Assembly (NCBI GenBank): GCA_021737615.1
Contig: JAIPDR010000001.1
Coordinates: 1 to 59,669 of the forward strand
DNA: 59,669 nt
Source: Desulfohalobiaceae bacterium
GTDB lineage: Bacteria; Desulfobacterota; Desulfovibrionia; Desulfovibrionales; Desulfothermaceae
Direction: 5' to 3'
The notes beneath the pieces were generated by a model, which had not been told where the DNA came from, ran no database searches, and was given only the letters and a program-made list of their open reading frames with translations. A program made the translations under genes and the position numbers. Shown here in pieces: positions 16,212 to 25,356 of this stretch (position 1 is the stretch's first letter; each line of letters starts with the position of its first letter).

Positions 16212-16939
16212 TGGCCGCCGGTCAGGGGCACGAAGCGGACCGGAAGCAGGTGTTCGGTCCTGACCGTCCCGTCCCCGGCCTTGCTGACCAGGGTCAACTG
16301 CTGCACCGAGAACGGCCCTCCCACCGGAAGGACCATCCGTCCTCCCGGCTTGAGCTGTTCGATCAGAGGCGGCGGGATATGGTCCCCGGCCGCGGTGACC
16401 ACGATGGCCTCATAGGGAGCCGCTTCCGGAAAGCCGAAATACCCGTCCCCGGTCACGGCGCGGATGTTTTCCAGGCCGAGCCGCTTGAAACGCTCTCGAG
16501 CCTGCCGGGCCAGATCCGGGATGATCTCGATTGTGACCACCTCCTGGACCAGCCGGGCCAGGACCGCGGCCTGGTATCCGGAGCCGGTGCCCACCTCCAG
16601 GACCGTGTCTCCCGGAGCCGGGTCCAAAAGATCGGTCATCAGGGCCACGATATAGGGCTGGGAGATGGTCTGGCCGAAGCCGATGGGCAGCGGCCTGTTC
16701 TCATAGGCCTGATCCCGGTACTTCTCGGGGACGAACCGGTGTCTTTCAACCGCTGCTATGGCTTTCAACACCTCGGGATGGAAATGTTCCCGGCCGATAT
16801 GCTCGCTGGTCTGGCGGACCTCCTCTTCGATCTCGGCAGCGAGTTCGGCCCTTTGCTTTGCAAAGTCAGGGCCTGAAGCGTCCAGGGCCTGGACAGGCCA
16901 CAGCAGGACCAGGCCGAGGAGACAAACGATGATCCGCAT
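16208..16939 (-). CDS. pcm: Exported protein-L-isoaspartate O-methyltransferase
   Basis: A 243-residue PIMT, which methylates isoaspartyl residues in damaged proteins so that they can be repaired. Motif I is VLEVGTGSGYQAAVLARL, with the family's FGQTISQPYIVALM before it and LKPGGRMVLPVG after it. The start at 16939 is chosen for the GGGAGG six to seven bases upstream; an ATG at 16966 lacks this. From 16939 the protein begins MRIIVCLLGLVLLWPVQALD, a signal peptide, so it should act in the periplasm. SAM supply there is a known puzzle for such enzymes. Its stop overlaps the start of the SpeE-like membrane protein gene. Confidence 0.9.
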   Translation of the reverse strand: MRIIVCLLGLVLLWPVQALDASGPDFAKQRAELAAEIEEEVRQTSEHIGREHFHPEVLKAIAAVERHRFVPEKYRDQAYENRPLPIGFGQTISQPYIVALMTDLLDPAPGDTVLEVGTGSGYQAAVLARLVQEVVTIEIIPDLARQARERFKRLGLENIRAVTGDGYFGFPEAAPYEAIVVTAAGDHIPPPLIEQLKPGGRMVLPVGGPFSVQQLTLVSKAGDGTVRTEHLLPVRFVPLTGGH

Positions 16940-17002
16940 GGCTGACCTCCCGGGAGAGGGTTGCAACCGGATTCCGGCTCTGGGTTCAGTTTCCAGTCTA
17001 CA

Positions 17003-17031
17003 CCTGATCTGTCCTGAAAATCAAGATCAGG
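17003..17031 (-). other. Stem-loop overlapping the stop codon of the HDOD-GGDEF gene
   Basis: Arms CCTGATCT (17003-17010) and AGATCAGG (17024-17031) are perfect reverse complements with a 13-base loop, and the right arm contains the gene's stop codon (17027-17029). There is no U-tract, so it is not a classical terminator. Confidence 0.6.
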
Positions 17032-18517
17032 CCCTGGAAAAAGGACGAAAGAGCCGGGTGCGGTTGCCGCCTTCGTTTTTGGCCTGGTACATGGCTGTGT
17101 CCGCCTGTCTGAGCAGTTCGTCCTTCGAAGCTTCGTCCGAGGAGAAAGAGGTCACCCCGACGCTCATACTGACCGAGATCGTCTGGTCCAGGTATTTCAT
17201 CTGAAACTTGGACAAACGCTCCCGCAGCCTGTCCAGGATCTGCAGGCCGGCCTTGACCGAGGTCCTGGAAAGAATGAAGACAAACTCTTCCCCCCCGTAT
17301 CTGGCCACGATGTCGGATTTTCGGATATTTTCGGAAAAAAATCGGGCAATCTCCTGCAAGACATGGTCTCCGGCCATATGTCCGTAATTGTCGTTGACGG
17401 ATTTAAAGGAATCCATGTCAGCCAGGGCCAGGACACCTGAGTAAGCATAGCGCCGGCAGCCGGCAAGCTCCCTGTCCAGGGCCTCTCGAAAGCTCTGATA
17501 GTTTTTCAGGCCGGTCAGGCCGTCCTGGGTGGCCAGGGCGCTCAAGGTCGTAATCTTCTCCCGCTGCTCTTTGACCTTTCTGGTCAGGCTGGAGGACAAC
17601 TTGACCAGTTCTTTCTTGCTGTCCTCGAGGATTTGCAGGTAATCCAGCTCAGTGTTCAGCTCCAGGTCAAAAAGAGGGATCAGGGGTTCTATCTGCTCGC
17701 CGGCCTTCACCAGAAGACCTTCCAGGCTGACCTTCTCGGCCAGCTCGTACTCCTGGAGGGTGTCCTTGAGCAAAGACAGACGCAGGACCTTGTCCTCCCT
17801 GTACAAGAAGAGGCAGATCTCATAGGCCAGAAAGATGATCCTGGCCCTGAACAGACTCCGGGAATGTCCCTCCGGGACATGATCCGGGTGATGGTGATGC
17901 AGAATCGGCAGGGAAAAGCCCCCTGCCAACCCCCAGGAATTGACCAAAAAGGCCCCGGCCTCCATATGGTTGCAGCCAAGGACCTCGTTTTCAGCCACAT
18001 GAAACTCCGAGCCCTCTTTTCTGATCTTGTCCATGACCAGGGCGTATTGTTCCGGATAGCTCCGGACTAGGGCCAGCTTCCCGATGTTATGGATCAGACC
18101 CAAAAAATAGAAATCCTCCGCATCCTGCAGGCCTAAATCTCTGGCCATGAGCCGGCTGACCACGGCACAGGTCAGGGACTCCTTCCAGAAAAGGGAGTAG
18201 TCGAAAAACTTTCTGCCCTTCCCGAAAAGATTGACCAGGGAAAAACTCAGGGCGATATACTTGAGAGAGTCTTCACCCAGTAAGTTCACCGCATGGGGCA
18301 GGTTCGTGATCCTTCTGCTCAAACCGAAATACGGAGAATTGACCACCATCAGCACCTTGGCCGAAAGCGGGGGATCGGTCGCCAGGACCTCGGCCAGTTG
18401 ACACAGCGGGGCCTCCGGGTCCTTGATCCTTTCCAGTATCTTAAGAGCCACTCCGGGAAGGGCCGGAAACTCCTCCAGGTGATCTGTCTTACTCGTGAGA
18501 TTTTCTAAGACATCCAT
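17027..18517 (-). CDS. HDOD-GGDEF protein, probable diguanylate cyclase
   Basis: A 496-residue cytoplasmic signalling protein. The N-terminal HDOD domain (about 15-210) begins FPALPGVALKILERIKDP and includes DPPLSAKVLMVVNSPYFGL. A coiled linker (about 290-325) precedes a C-terminal GGDEF domain (about 325-492) that opens DGLTGLKNYQSFREALDREL. The active-site motif is intact, RYGGEEFVFIL, so c-di-GMP synthesis is likely. No RxxD inhibitory site is obvious. AAGGA five bases before the ATG supports the start. The output is unknown; such proteins often control motility or attachment. Confidence 0.92.
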   Translation of the reverse strand: MDVLENLTSKTDHLEEFPALPGVALKILERIKDPEAPLCQLAEVLATDPPLSAKVLMVVNSPYFGLSRRITNLPHAVNLLGEDSLKYIALSFSLVNLFGKGRKFFDYSLFWKESLTCAVVSRLMARDLGLQDAEDFYFLGLIHNIGKLALVRSYPEQYALVMDKIRKEGSEFHVAENEVLGCNHMEAGAFLVNSWGLAGGFSLPILHHHHPDHVPEGHSRSLFRARIIFLAYEICLFLYREDKVLRLSLLKDTLQEYELAEKVSLEGLLVKAGEQIEPLIPLFDLELNTELDYLQILEDSKKELVKLSSSLTRKVKEQREKITTLSALATQDGLTGLKNYQSFREALDRELAGCRRYAYSGVLALADMDSFKSVNDNYGHMAGDHVLQEIARFFSENIRKSDIVARYGGEEFVFILSRTSVKAGLQILDRLRERLSKFQMKYLDQTISVSMSVGVTSFSSDEASKDELLRQADTAMYQAKNEGGNRTRLFRPFSRA

Positions 18518-18731
18518 GGCAATCCTTATAAGTTGTGGAACAGGAATTCAAGAAACATCCGGGTCTGTCCTGCTATCTTGTTTGGGCTTTTCGGCCAAAC
18601 GGCCCGAAAGGCCGGGCCTGATATCGGCGAGATTGTTTTTCAGTCAAGGCCAGGGGCTCTTGCGGCAACCGAACGCAGCTGCCCTGTCTTTGTAACCTCG
18701 AACAGCCTTGAGCATAGGAAAGACACTTTCC

Positions 18732-19472
18732 TCAGGCTTCCACGGCCCTGGCCAGGACCAGGACCCGCACCTCTTGAGCCCCGGACTTCTGCAGGACCCG
18801 GGTGCAGGCTGTCATGGTCGCCCCGGTGGTGTAGATGTCGTCCACCACCAGAATCTTTCTGCCCTGAACCAGGCTCTTGTCCGCGGCAAAAACCCCCTGC
18901 ACGTTTTTCAGCCTCTCTTTCCGCGGCAGCCCGGTCTGGGCCGGGCTGTGCCGGCGGCGAACCACGCCCGGCAGGGAGATGTCCACCCCCAGGTGTTTGG
19001 CCGCCCCCCGGCCCAGCTCGAGGCTCTGGTTGAAACCCCTGGCAGCCAGCCTGGCCGGATGCATGGGCACCGGCAGGACAAGATCAGGCACAAAGGGGCT
19101 GAGATGAAGGGCATAGGCCTGGAGCAAAAGAGACTGCAGGAGATGGGCGTACCCGAATCCCCCCTGAAATTTATACTTGAGAATCAGGTCCCTGAGAACC
19201 CCCTGGTAGGGACCGAAAAAGCCGAAGCCATTCCAGGGCCTGGACTTCAACCTGCATTCCAGACAGAGGGAAACCGGATCATCCGGGGCGAACATGAGGC
19301 CGCAACCAGGGCAGTGGCCGCCCCGGTAAGGCCGCAAGTCCTGACTGCATGCAGGGCAGCACCCGTTTTCCTGCCGGCTGCCCGGCACCTCCCGCCCGCA
19401 GAGCAGGCAGCGGGCCGGAAAAAATTGGGCCAGAAATGCGGCCATGACTTTGCCAACTTCCGTTAGCACCAT
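18732..19472 (-). CDS. ComF-family phosphoribosyltransferase-like protein
   Basis: A 246-residue ComF-type protein. An N-terminal four-cysteine zinc ribbon (CLLCGREVPG and CCPACSQDL) is followed by a second Cys pair (HCPGCGLMF and CLEC) and a type I phosphoribosyltransferase fold with PRPP-binding motif ILVVDDIYTTGATMTACTRV near residue 207. VLPVPMHPARLAARGFNQSLEL is the family signature (its core, LAARGFNQSLEL, is at about 146). In naturally competent bacteria ComF takes part in DNA uptake; elsewhere the role is unclear. The next ATG at 19445 is an alternative start, and neither has a strong ribosome binding site. Confidence 0.9.
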   Translation of the reverse strand: MVLTEVGKVMAAFLAQFFPARCLLCGREVPGSRQENGCCPACSQDLRPYRGGHCPGCGLMFAPDDPVSLCLECRLKSRPWNGFGFFGPYQGVLRDLILKYKFQGGFGYAHLLQSLLLQAYALHLSPFVPDLVLPVPMHPARLAARGFNQSLELGRGAAKHLGVDISLPGVVRRRHSPAQTGLPRKERLKNVQGVFAADKSLVQGRKILVVDDIYTTGATMTACTRVLQKSGAQEVRVLVLARAVEA

Positions 19473-19539
19473 TCAGCCCCGGATAGCAGAGGTTGGTAAG
19501 ATTTACGCTTTCACTACAAAAGACTCATTTAGCTACCTT

Positions 19540-19618
19540 TTAAAGCGGGCTTCGCCCGCAACCCAAAAGGTTCATCCAGTTTTTGCGTACTTTCAGTTCT
19601 TCAGATGCCTCATTCCCT
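19540..19618. repeat. Composite repeat: inverted-repeat end plus dispersed 50-bp repeat copy B
   Basis: 19540-19571 matches the end of the 511-bp element (TTAAAGCGGGCTTCGCCCGC...). It runs directly into the 50-bp repeat also found at 3171-3220 (36 identical bases at 19569-19604). The two repeat types are therefore fused here between the start of comF and the end of the MBL gene. Confidence 0.75.
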
Positions 19619-19637
19619 TGCATATTTTCCAGTCCTT

Positions 19638-19689
19638 ATCCAGTTTGCATCCCCGGGCTGAAAAGCCCGGGGGTGCAAACTGGATATCA
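19638..19689 (-). other. Stop-codon-abutting stem-loop after the MBL hydrolase gene
   Basis: The arms 19638-19659 and 19664-19685 pair over 22 bp with one G-U and a four-base loop. On the minus strand the sequence reads stop-ATATCCAGTTTGCACCCC..., so the stem begins directly after the stop codon (19687-19689). There is no U-tract. It belongs to a group also seen after qmoB, qmoC, ftsA, ftsZ and trpD. Confidence 0.8.
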
Positions 19690-20322
19690 GAAAGGAAACC
19701 CCTGCTGAAAAAAGGGATTGAACTGCTTCTCATCCCCCACATTGGTCTCCGGCCCGTGGCCGGAAAAAACCCGCGTTTCATCGGGCAGGCTGAAGATCTT
19801 TTCTTTAATGGCCGTGAGCAGAGTCTTGGTATCCCCCCTTGGAAAATCCGTTCTCCCGATGGAGCGCTGAAAAAGGACATCCCCGGAAAAAAGCATCCCT
19901 GAATCCGGGAAGTAGAAGGAAAGGCTGCCCGGAGTATGACCGGGGGTCGCGAGCACCCTGCAGGTTTGTCCGAGAAATTCATGCTCCCCCGCAGAAATGT
20001 CTTCATAGGAAAAGGGCTCCACCCTGGGAAAGCCGAAGGTCCCTCCCCCGGCGCCGACCTGGGATTGCAGCAGGAAATCATCCTCCTTGTTGGCCAGGAT
20101 CACGGCGCCGGTGGCCTTTTGCAGAGGGGCGTTGCCCAGGATATGATCGAAATGAAAGTGGGTATTGATGATCCGCTCAAGTGTCAGGTTGTTTTTATTT
20201 ATAAAATCAACTACTTTTTCAGGATCTCCTCCGGGGTCGACAACTATTGCCCGGGTGTTGTAAGAGACGAGAAAACAATTGGTCTGTAAGGGACCCAGGG
20301 GGAAACACTGTACGTCTATCAT
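19687..20322 (-). CDS. Metallo-beta-lactamase-fold hydrolase (glyoxalase II-like)
   Basis: A 211-residue MBL-fold hydrolase of the hydroxyacylglutathione-hydrolase group. The dinuclear metal motif is HFHFDH within INTHFHFDHILGNAP, followed by ATPGHTPGSLSFYF, LFSGDVLF and a final SGHGPETNVGDEK, giving all the expected His/Asp ligands. I start it at 20322 (MIDVQCFPLGPLQTNCFLVS) because CGGAGG lies ten bases upstream; an ATG at 20361 has no such site. These enzymes hydrolyse thioesters or, with related folds, persulfides. The second beta-CASP-like glutathione-binding domain is absent, so the substrate is uncertain. It is divergent from the gene at 20354. Confidence 0.9.
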   Translation of the reverse strand: MIDVQCFPLGPLQTNCFLVSYNTRAIVVDPGGDPEKVVDFINKNNLTLERIINTHFHFDHILGNAPLQKATGAVILANKEDDFLLQSQVGAGGGTFGFPRVEPFSYEDISAGEHEFLGQTCRVLATPGHTPGSLSFYFPDSGMLFSGDVLFQRSIGRTDFPRGDTKTLLTAIKEKIFSLPDETRVFSGHGPETNVGDEKQFNPFFQQGFPF

Positions 20323-20353
20323 TTGAAGCAAACCTCCGAAATCAAATATTGTT

Positions 20354-22714
20354 ATGACCAAACGACTCGACCCTGAAGAGCTTATCCTCCTGGAAGAGAG
20401 CCTGGACCATGCCTTCGGGAAATTATTCCCCGGGTCTTCCGGGACGGTCTATTGTCCCCGGCTCCCCCCCCAGGGGATCGTGTCAGAAGAAAACGGTTAC
20501 CGGGTCTGTTTTCTGCCCGAAGAAAACAAGATCCTGATCCCCTTGACCCTTGAGGACGATCTGCTCGGGGTCTTCCTGATCAAGGGCGTCCAGGTCAATG
20601 GCTGCAAAGACCAGGGCCGGATCATGGGCCACATGGCCGGGATCTGCCTCCAGAACTTCCTTTTGACCAGGGAAAAGCAGACCGATCCCCTGACCGGGCT
20701 CTTGAACCGGCCGGCCTTCGTCAGCCGCATTGAACAATCCATCGACCTGGCTGCCCGGACCCTTGAGCCGGGCGGTTATTCTTTCGAACTGACCTCCTTT
20801 GAGACCAGACCGGATTTCAGCCTCCTGGCCGTAGCCGTCACCAACCTGGATCAGCTTAACCAGGATCACGGCTACCGTTTCGGGGATTCTATCCTGTGCT
20901 CCGTGGCCCGGGAGCTCCGAGAGCTCTGTCCCGAGCAGAGCCTCCTGTCCCGATACAGGGAGCAGGTCTTTGCAATCCTAATCCCTGGTAAGGGACCTGT
21001 ACAATCAAAAAAAACAGCCGTCAAGCTGCAGCAGGGGTTGAGCGCCCTGTCTTTCAAGACCCCGGTCACCCGGGAAAGCGTGAAAATCAAAGTCGAGATC
21101 GGCTCAACCAACTATCCTCAGGACTTACACGGCTCTCAACTCAGGGCCCACTCCTTTGAAAAGGCCAGGGTCCTGCTCAAAAACGCAGGCAGCGCCCTGA
21201 AAAGAGGACGCAAGATCGATCCCGGACAGCCTCTTCCCTTTTCAAAGATCCTGACCCACGGCGGGACAATCATCGACAGGATCTCCCTGGATCGGGTCAG
21301 GGTCGATCTCGGGTATCTGCACCAGGCCGCCGAGGGCCAGCGGTTCAGCGTCCGCCGGAAAACAGATCACGAACATGGGCGGCCGGGACTTTGGCAGGAA
21401 AAGCCTCTTCCCAAGGGCGAGATCATGCTGGTCCAGGTTGGTCCGGACGAATCCCTGGCCGAGGTCCTCTACGTCCACGAGCCGGGCAGGGCAATAGCCC
21501 CGGGTGATGCTGTGACCCTGACCAGATCCAGGATCCGGAGCCGGCCCCCTGAAGCCGGAGAAGAAGCACATTCGCCGATCCTCACTTTTCAGCACTTCCT
21601 CTGGAACTGGCAGAAGGACAAGGAGCAGAGGACGGCCTTTTCCCTGCTCCTTGTCCGACTGCATGTCCCTCAAGAAGCGGACGTTTCTGAAAATAAAGAA
21701 ATCGAGCCCCTTCTTTTGGTCCTGGATGTAGTCCGGAAAACGCATGGGGCCAAGGCAATCATCGGAGAGTACGGATCAAGCAGCCTGCTTGTCTACCTCC
21801 CTGATCTCGGTCCTGACGAGTCCCGGAAGACAGCCGAAGGGATGAGTGAAGTCCTGCAGGACAGAGGCTGCCCCTCCCTGGCCGTCGGCATCGGGTACTA
21901 CCCCTGCCTCGATTCGACCCGGGCCGAAATCCTGAGCAATTGCCGCAAGGCCCTTGTCCATGCCCAGATGCTTCCCCATCCGCGGATAGCCTCTTTCGAC
22001 TCCCAGACCCTGACCATCAGCGCTGACCGCTTCTATGCCCACAACGATCTGCCCGGAGCCTGCAAAGAATACGGCCTGGCCCTGGTCCTGGATCCGGAGA
22101 ACAACACGGCCCGCAACTCCCTCGGAATCTGCCTGGCCAGACTGGGACAGATCGACCGGGCCGCCTCCGAATTCCAGGAAGTCCTGCGCCTGGAACCGGA
22201 GAACTGTCTGGCCAGGTATAATCTGGGTTATGTCAGCCTGAAGACAGGCAACCGAAAAAAGGGCATCGAAAGCTTCCGGAAGTGCCTGGAACTGGATCCG
22301 GATCACGTCTTCAGCCTGCTCCGGCTGGGCCTTCTGTCCGAAGAGGAGCACGACCTGGAACAGGCCGAAACATACTACCGCCAGGCCATAACGCTCCCGG
22401 AAGGAAAAAAGCACGCCTACCGGCTGCTGGGAAAACTGGCCATCAAAAAAGGGGATCCGGAACAGGGGCGGACAAGCCTGCAGAAAGCCCTGACCCACAA
22501 CCCCCAGGACGCCGAGACCATGCATTTTCTGGCCTGGCTCTACTCCGAGGACGGTCAGGACCTGGAGATTGCGGAATCCCTGGCCAGGAAGAGTTCGGCC
22601 CTGCGACCCGAACGCTTTGATTTCGTGGAGCTCCTGGACTCGATTCTCCTCAGGCAGGGTAAAGCGGATCAGGCCCGTCTCCTGTGGAGCGGCCGAACCC
22701 GGCCGGCACCATGA
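20354..22714 (+). CDS. Double degenerate-GGDEF protein with TPR tail
   Basis: A 786-residue protein of unusual architecture. A first GGDEF-like domain opens with the canonical TDPLTGLLNRPAFVSRIEQ (about 108-126), but the active-site hairpin reads RYREQVFAIL instead of RYGGDEFAIL. A beta-rich middle section (about 310-395) follows. A second GGDEF-like region has GEYGSSSLLVYLPD (about 472-485), again without the catalytic motif. The C-terminal part (about 556-780) contains six TPRs, for example ARNSLGICLARLGQIDRAAS. It cannot make c-di-GMP by the usual chemistry and more likely binds a nucleotide or protein partner. It is divergent from the MBL gene, and its function is unknown. Confidence 0.85.
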   Translation: MTKRLDPEELILLEESLDHAFGKLFPGSSGTVYCPRLPPQGIVSEENGYRVCFLPEENKILIPLTLEDDLLGVFLIKGVQVNGCKDQGRIMGHMAGICLQNFLLTREKQTDPLTGLLNRPAFVSRIEQSIDLAARTLEPGGYSFELTSFETRPDFSLLAVAVTNLDQLNQDHGYRFGDSILCSVARELRELCPEQSLLSRYREQVFAILIPGKGPVQSKKTAVKLQQGLSALSFKTPVTRESVKIKVEIGSTNYPQDLHGSQLRAHSFEKARVLLKNAGSALKRGRKIDPGQPLPFSKILTHGGTIIDRISLDRVRVDLGYLHQAAEGQRFSVRRKTDHEHGRPGLWQEKPLPKGEIMLVQVGPDESLAEVLYVHEPGRAIAPGDAVTLTRSRIRSRPPEAGEEAHSPILTFQHFLWNWQKDKEQRTAFSLLLVRLHVPQEADVSENKEIEPLLLVLDVVRKTHGAKAIIGEYGSSSLLVYLPDLGPDESRKTAEGMSEVLQDRGCPSLAVGIGYYPCLDSTRAEILSNCRKALVHAQMLPHPRIASFDSQTLTISADRFYAHNDLPGACKEYGLALVLDPENNTARNSLGICLARLGQIDRAASEFQEVLRLEPENCLARYNLGYVSLKTGNRKKGIESFRKCLELDPDHVFSLLRLGLLSEEEHDLEQAETYYRQAITLPEGKKHAYRLLGKLAIKKGDPEQGRTSLQKALTHNPQDAETMHFLAWLYSEDGQDLEIAESLARKSSALRPERFDFVELLDSILLRQGKADQARLLWSGRTRPAP

Positions 22715-22738
22715 GAGCGCAGACCAACAATCATTTTC

Positions 22739-25321
22739 TTATCCCCCGGACCTGAGGATCATCGAGTACTTGTTGTCCCAGTGCAGATACTCCCGGACAA
22801 AGCCCTGGATTTCAGCAGGAGAGATGTCCGAGGTCCTGTCAATCATGTCCCGATGGTAGTTAAGAGGCAAGCCGTAGGCCAACAGATCCGAGGCCTCGCT
22901 GCAGCGGGGGAGCAGGCCTTGCCTTCCCCGGAAATACTCCGCCTTGAGCATGTTGCGTGCCCGGTTGAGTCGCTCCGGGCCGACTGTTTCCTGCCGCAGC
23001 TGATGAATGACTTTGAAAAAACCGGAAACCGCCTGTCCCACTTTGTCGGCATAGGTCCCGATATAAAACCCCAAAAGCCCGGCCACCGGATTTGTCCAGA
23101 GCATGGGGGAAACCGCGTATCCGAGCCCCTGCCGGTCCCTGAGCTCCTTGAACAGGATCCCGTCCTGCCCGGCCAGTAGTTTTTTGACCAGGGAGGTGCA
23201 GGCATTGAGGGGGTCGCCAAGCCCGGGGACAGGAAAGGCCAGAAGGATATGGGCCTGGTTTCCCGCCTCGATTTCGAGTTCGAGTTCCTTTTCCCGTGAC
23301 CAGTCGGGAACAGACAAAGCCGGACCTGTCAACCGGACCCCGCCCTGAAGTTTTTGGGCCGCTTCCTCGATCTCGTCCTGGTCGAAATCCCCGCAGACGC
23401 TGAGCACCCATGGAAAAGCAGACTGTTGTTCCCAGAAGCCCTTAAGGTCCTCCCGCAGAAAAGCCTCGAGCCCGGCCGGATCACCCAGGTGATGGTAGCC
23501 GTAGGGACTGCCCGGAAAAAGAAAGGGGAAGATCTCCCTGGATAACAGACCAAGAGGGTGGTCCGTCCTTTCAACAATTCGGCTGGCCTGCTCAAAGGCG
23601 GATCTGGCCACCTCCTCCGGATCGAACTGCGGCGCAAGGACAACGTCCTGCAGAAGACCCAGCAAATCCGAGCTGAACCTGGAAGGAGACTTGGCCACTA
23701 TGGAAACCTGATCCCGGTTGGCCATGCCTTCAAGATCGGCCGCCCTTTTCGAGAGGAAATCCCGTATCCGGCCGGCCTCCCTTTGCCCGGCCCCCTTGGT
23801 CAGAGTCCCGGCGGTCAGGGCTGCCAGGCCCTGTTCATTTTCTTTAAGGAGCTGATCTCCGCCGAGCCAGGTCAGATCCATGCCTAGATAGGGAAGCGTG
23901 GGGTCGGGCAGCAGGACGAGACGGCAACCCCGGCTCAGTTTCTTGACCCGGGCCCGTCCATCTGCCCGGGAGGCTCTCCTGGGCCTGTTCGGCCGGGTTT
24001 GTGTGCAAGGAAAAAAGAGCTCTTTCTCCAAGTCCCCGGCCTCTATCCCGGTCTCCTTCGGCAGAAAAAAATGCCCCTGCATCTGCTGCAGGCTGAACGT
24101 GTTCAGCATGGCCTGCCGGACATCCTCCGGGCTTGCCCTTCTGATCTGTTGCAGATAGTGATCCTCCGCGGCCAGGGTCTGTTCAAAGAACTGGAAATGG
24201 CCCATCTTGGAGGCCATGCCGGCCAGGGTCTCCCTGGCCTGCAGCAGACCGTGCTCCAGATTCACCTTGGCCCGCTCCAGTTCCTCCCCGGCCGGAGGCC
24301 TGGAGGCTAGTTCCGAAATATCTTGAACCCACTTTTTCCAGAAATCGATGACCCGGGGCGGATCGAGCTGGACCTGACAATAGATCATGCCCTGCCCTTC
24401 AAGCAGCACCGGACTGATGCCCAATTCGTCGACCAGTTTTTCCTCGTACTTGTACCGGCTTGGAAATCTGGAGGAGGGGTCCCCGCCGAGGATATAGGCC
24501 GCCAGCTCCAGGAAAGGAGAAGTCAGGGCTGAAAAACAAGGAGCAGGGAAGCAAAGTCCCAGGTAGCCTTTTTTCCAGGATGTCTCCATAACTGAGACGG
24601 CCTGACTCGGGCCTGCCGCGGGCTCGAAAGGGCGGTGCCTGGAGAGCAGGGTCTTCTCCGTGCGAAAGCGCCCGAAAAGCCTCCCGGCCTTATCCAGGAC
24701 CTCTGGCTGGTCCACCTGTCCGCAGACCACCAGAAGCATGGATTGGGGAAGATAGACTCTCCGGAAATAGTCCTTGACCTTTTTAAGGTCCAGGGCCTTG
24801 ATTGTCTCCCGGTAACCGATGATCGGGTGCGCGTAGGCCGTTTTTGACCAGACCGTTTTCTGGATCTGTTCAAACAGGCAATGCCTGGGGTTGTCTTCGT
24901 TTTTCTCCAGTTCGGCCAGGACAACCTCTTTTTCGACTTCCAGGTCCTTTTCTCCGGCCGGGGTTATGCAACAGAGTTCAAAAAGGCTCTCCAGCCCCGC
25001 TGCCCAGTCATCCGCCGGGAGGTCGACCATGTATACGGTCTGGTCGAAACCAGTGGCCGCATTCAGGCTTCCCCCTCTTTTTTCGATCTGCCCGGCCACC
25101 CGCTCCGGATTTTCTCCCTGTCCTTTCCTGAAGGCCATGTGTTCGAGCATATGGCTGATGCCGGCCTCTTCAGGCTGCTCATGGCTCGAACCGGCCCGGA
25201 CGTAGAGCCTCATGACGACCAGGGGAAAACGGCGGTCCTCCTGAACGAGGATCTGCATTCCATTGGGCAGCAGGCTCAAAACCGGCCGGGAACGGACTTC
25301 TTGGGGATTGTGGTCAGTCAT
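22739..25321 (-). CDS. M16-family zinc metallopeptidase (full two-domain)
   Basis: An 860-residue insulinase-type peptidase. The inverted zinc motif HxxEH is present as ISHMLEHMAF near residue 58, and the distal glutamate lies in EVEKEVVLAELEKNEDNP near 130-147. The N-terminal M16 half is followed by a second, inactive M16_C half (from about 440, DGRARVKKLSRGCRLVLLPD), as usual. No signal peptide is evident, so the location is probably cytoplasmic. The 5' untranslated region is occupied by a dispersed repeat ending eight bases before the ATG, and no Shine-Dalgarno sequence is seen. Confidence 0.92.
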   Translation of the reverse strand: MTDHNPQEVRSRPVLSLLPNGMQILVQEDRRFPLVVMRLYVRAGSSHEQPEEAGISHMLEHMAFRKGQGENPERVAGQIEKRGGSLNAATGFDQTVYMVDLPADDWAAGLESLFELCCITPAGEKDLEVEKEVVLAELEKNEDNPRHCLFEQIQKTVWSKTAYAHPIIGYRETIKALDLKKVKDYFRRVYLPQSMLLVVCGQVDQPEVLDKAGRLFGRFRTEKTLLSRHRPFEPAAGPSQAVSVMETSWKKGYLGLCFPAPCFSALTSPFLELAAYILGGDPSSRFPSRYKYEEKLVDELGISPVLLEGQGMIYCQVQLDPPRVIDFWKKWVQDISELASRPPAGEELERAKVNLEHGLLQARETLAGMASKMGHFQFFEQTLAAEDHYLQQIRRASPEDVRQAMLNTFSLQQMQGHFFLPKETGIEAGDLEKELFFPCTQTRPNRPRRASRADGRARVKKLSRGCRLVLLPDPTLPYLGMDLTWLGGDQLLKENEQGLAALTAGTLTKGAGQREAGRIRDFLSKRAADLEGMANRDQVSIVAKSPSRFSSDLLGLLQDVVLAPQFDPEEVARSAFEQASRIVERTDHPLGLLSREIFPFLFPGSPYGYHHLGDPAGLEAFLREDLKGFWEQQSAFPWVLSVCGDFDQDEIEEAAQKLQGGVRLTGPALSVPDWSREKELELEIEAGNQAHILLAFPVPGLGDPLNACTSLVKKLLAGQDGILFKELRDRQGLGYAVSPMLWTNPVAGLLGFYIGTYADKVGQAVSGFFKVIHQLRQETVGPERLNRARNMLKAEYFRGRQGLLPRCSEASDLLAYGLPLNYHRDMIDRTSDISPAEIQGFVREYLHWDNKYSMILRSGG

Positions 25322-25328
25322 TATTTTT

Positions 25329-25356
25329 GGTTCATCCGGTTTTTGCGTACTTCAGT
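25329..25356. repeat. Dispersed 50-bp repeat, partial copy C
   Basis: GGTTCATCCGGTTTTTGCGT followed by ACTTCAGT matches the first part of the repeats at 3171-3220 and 19569-19618 with one substitution and one gap. It lies directly before the start codon of the M16 peptidase gene. Confidence 0.6.
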
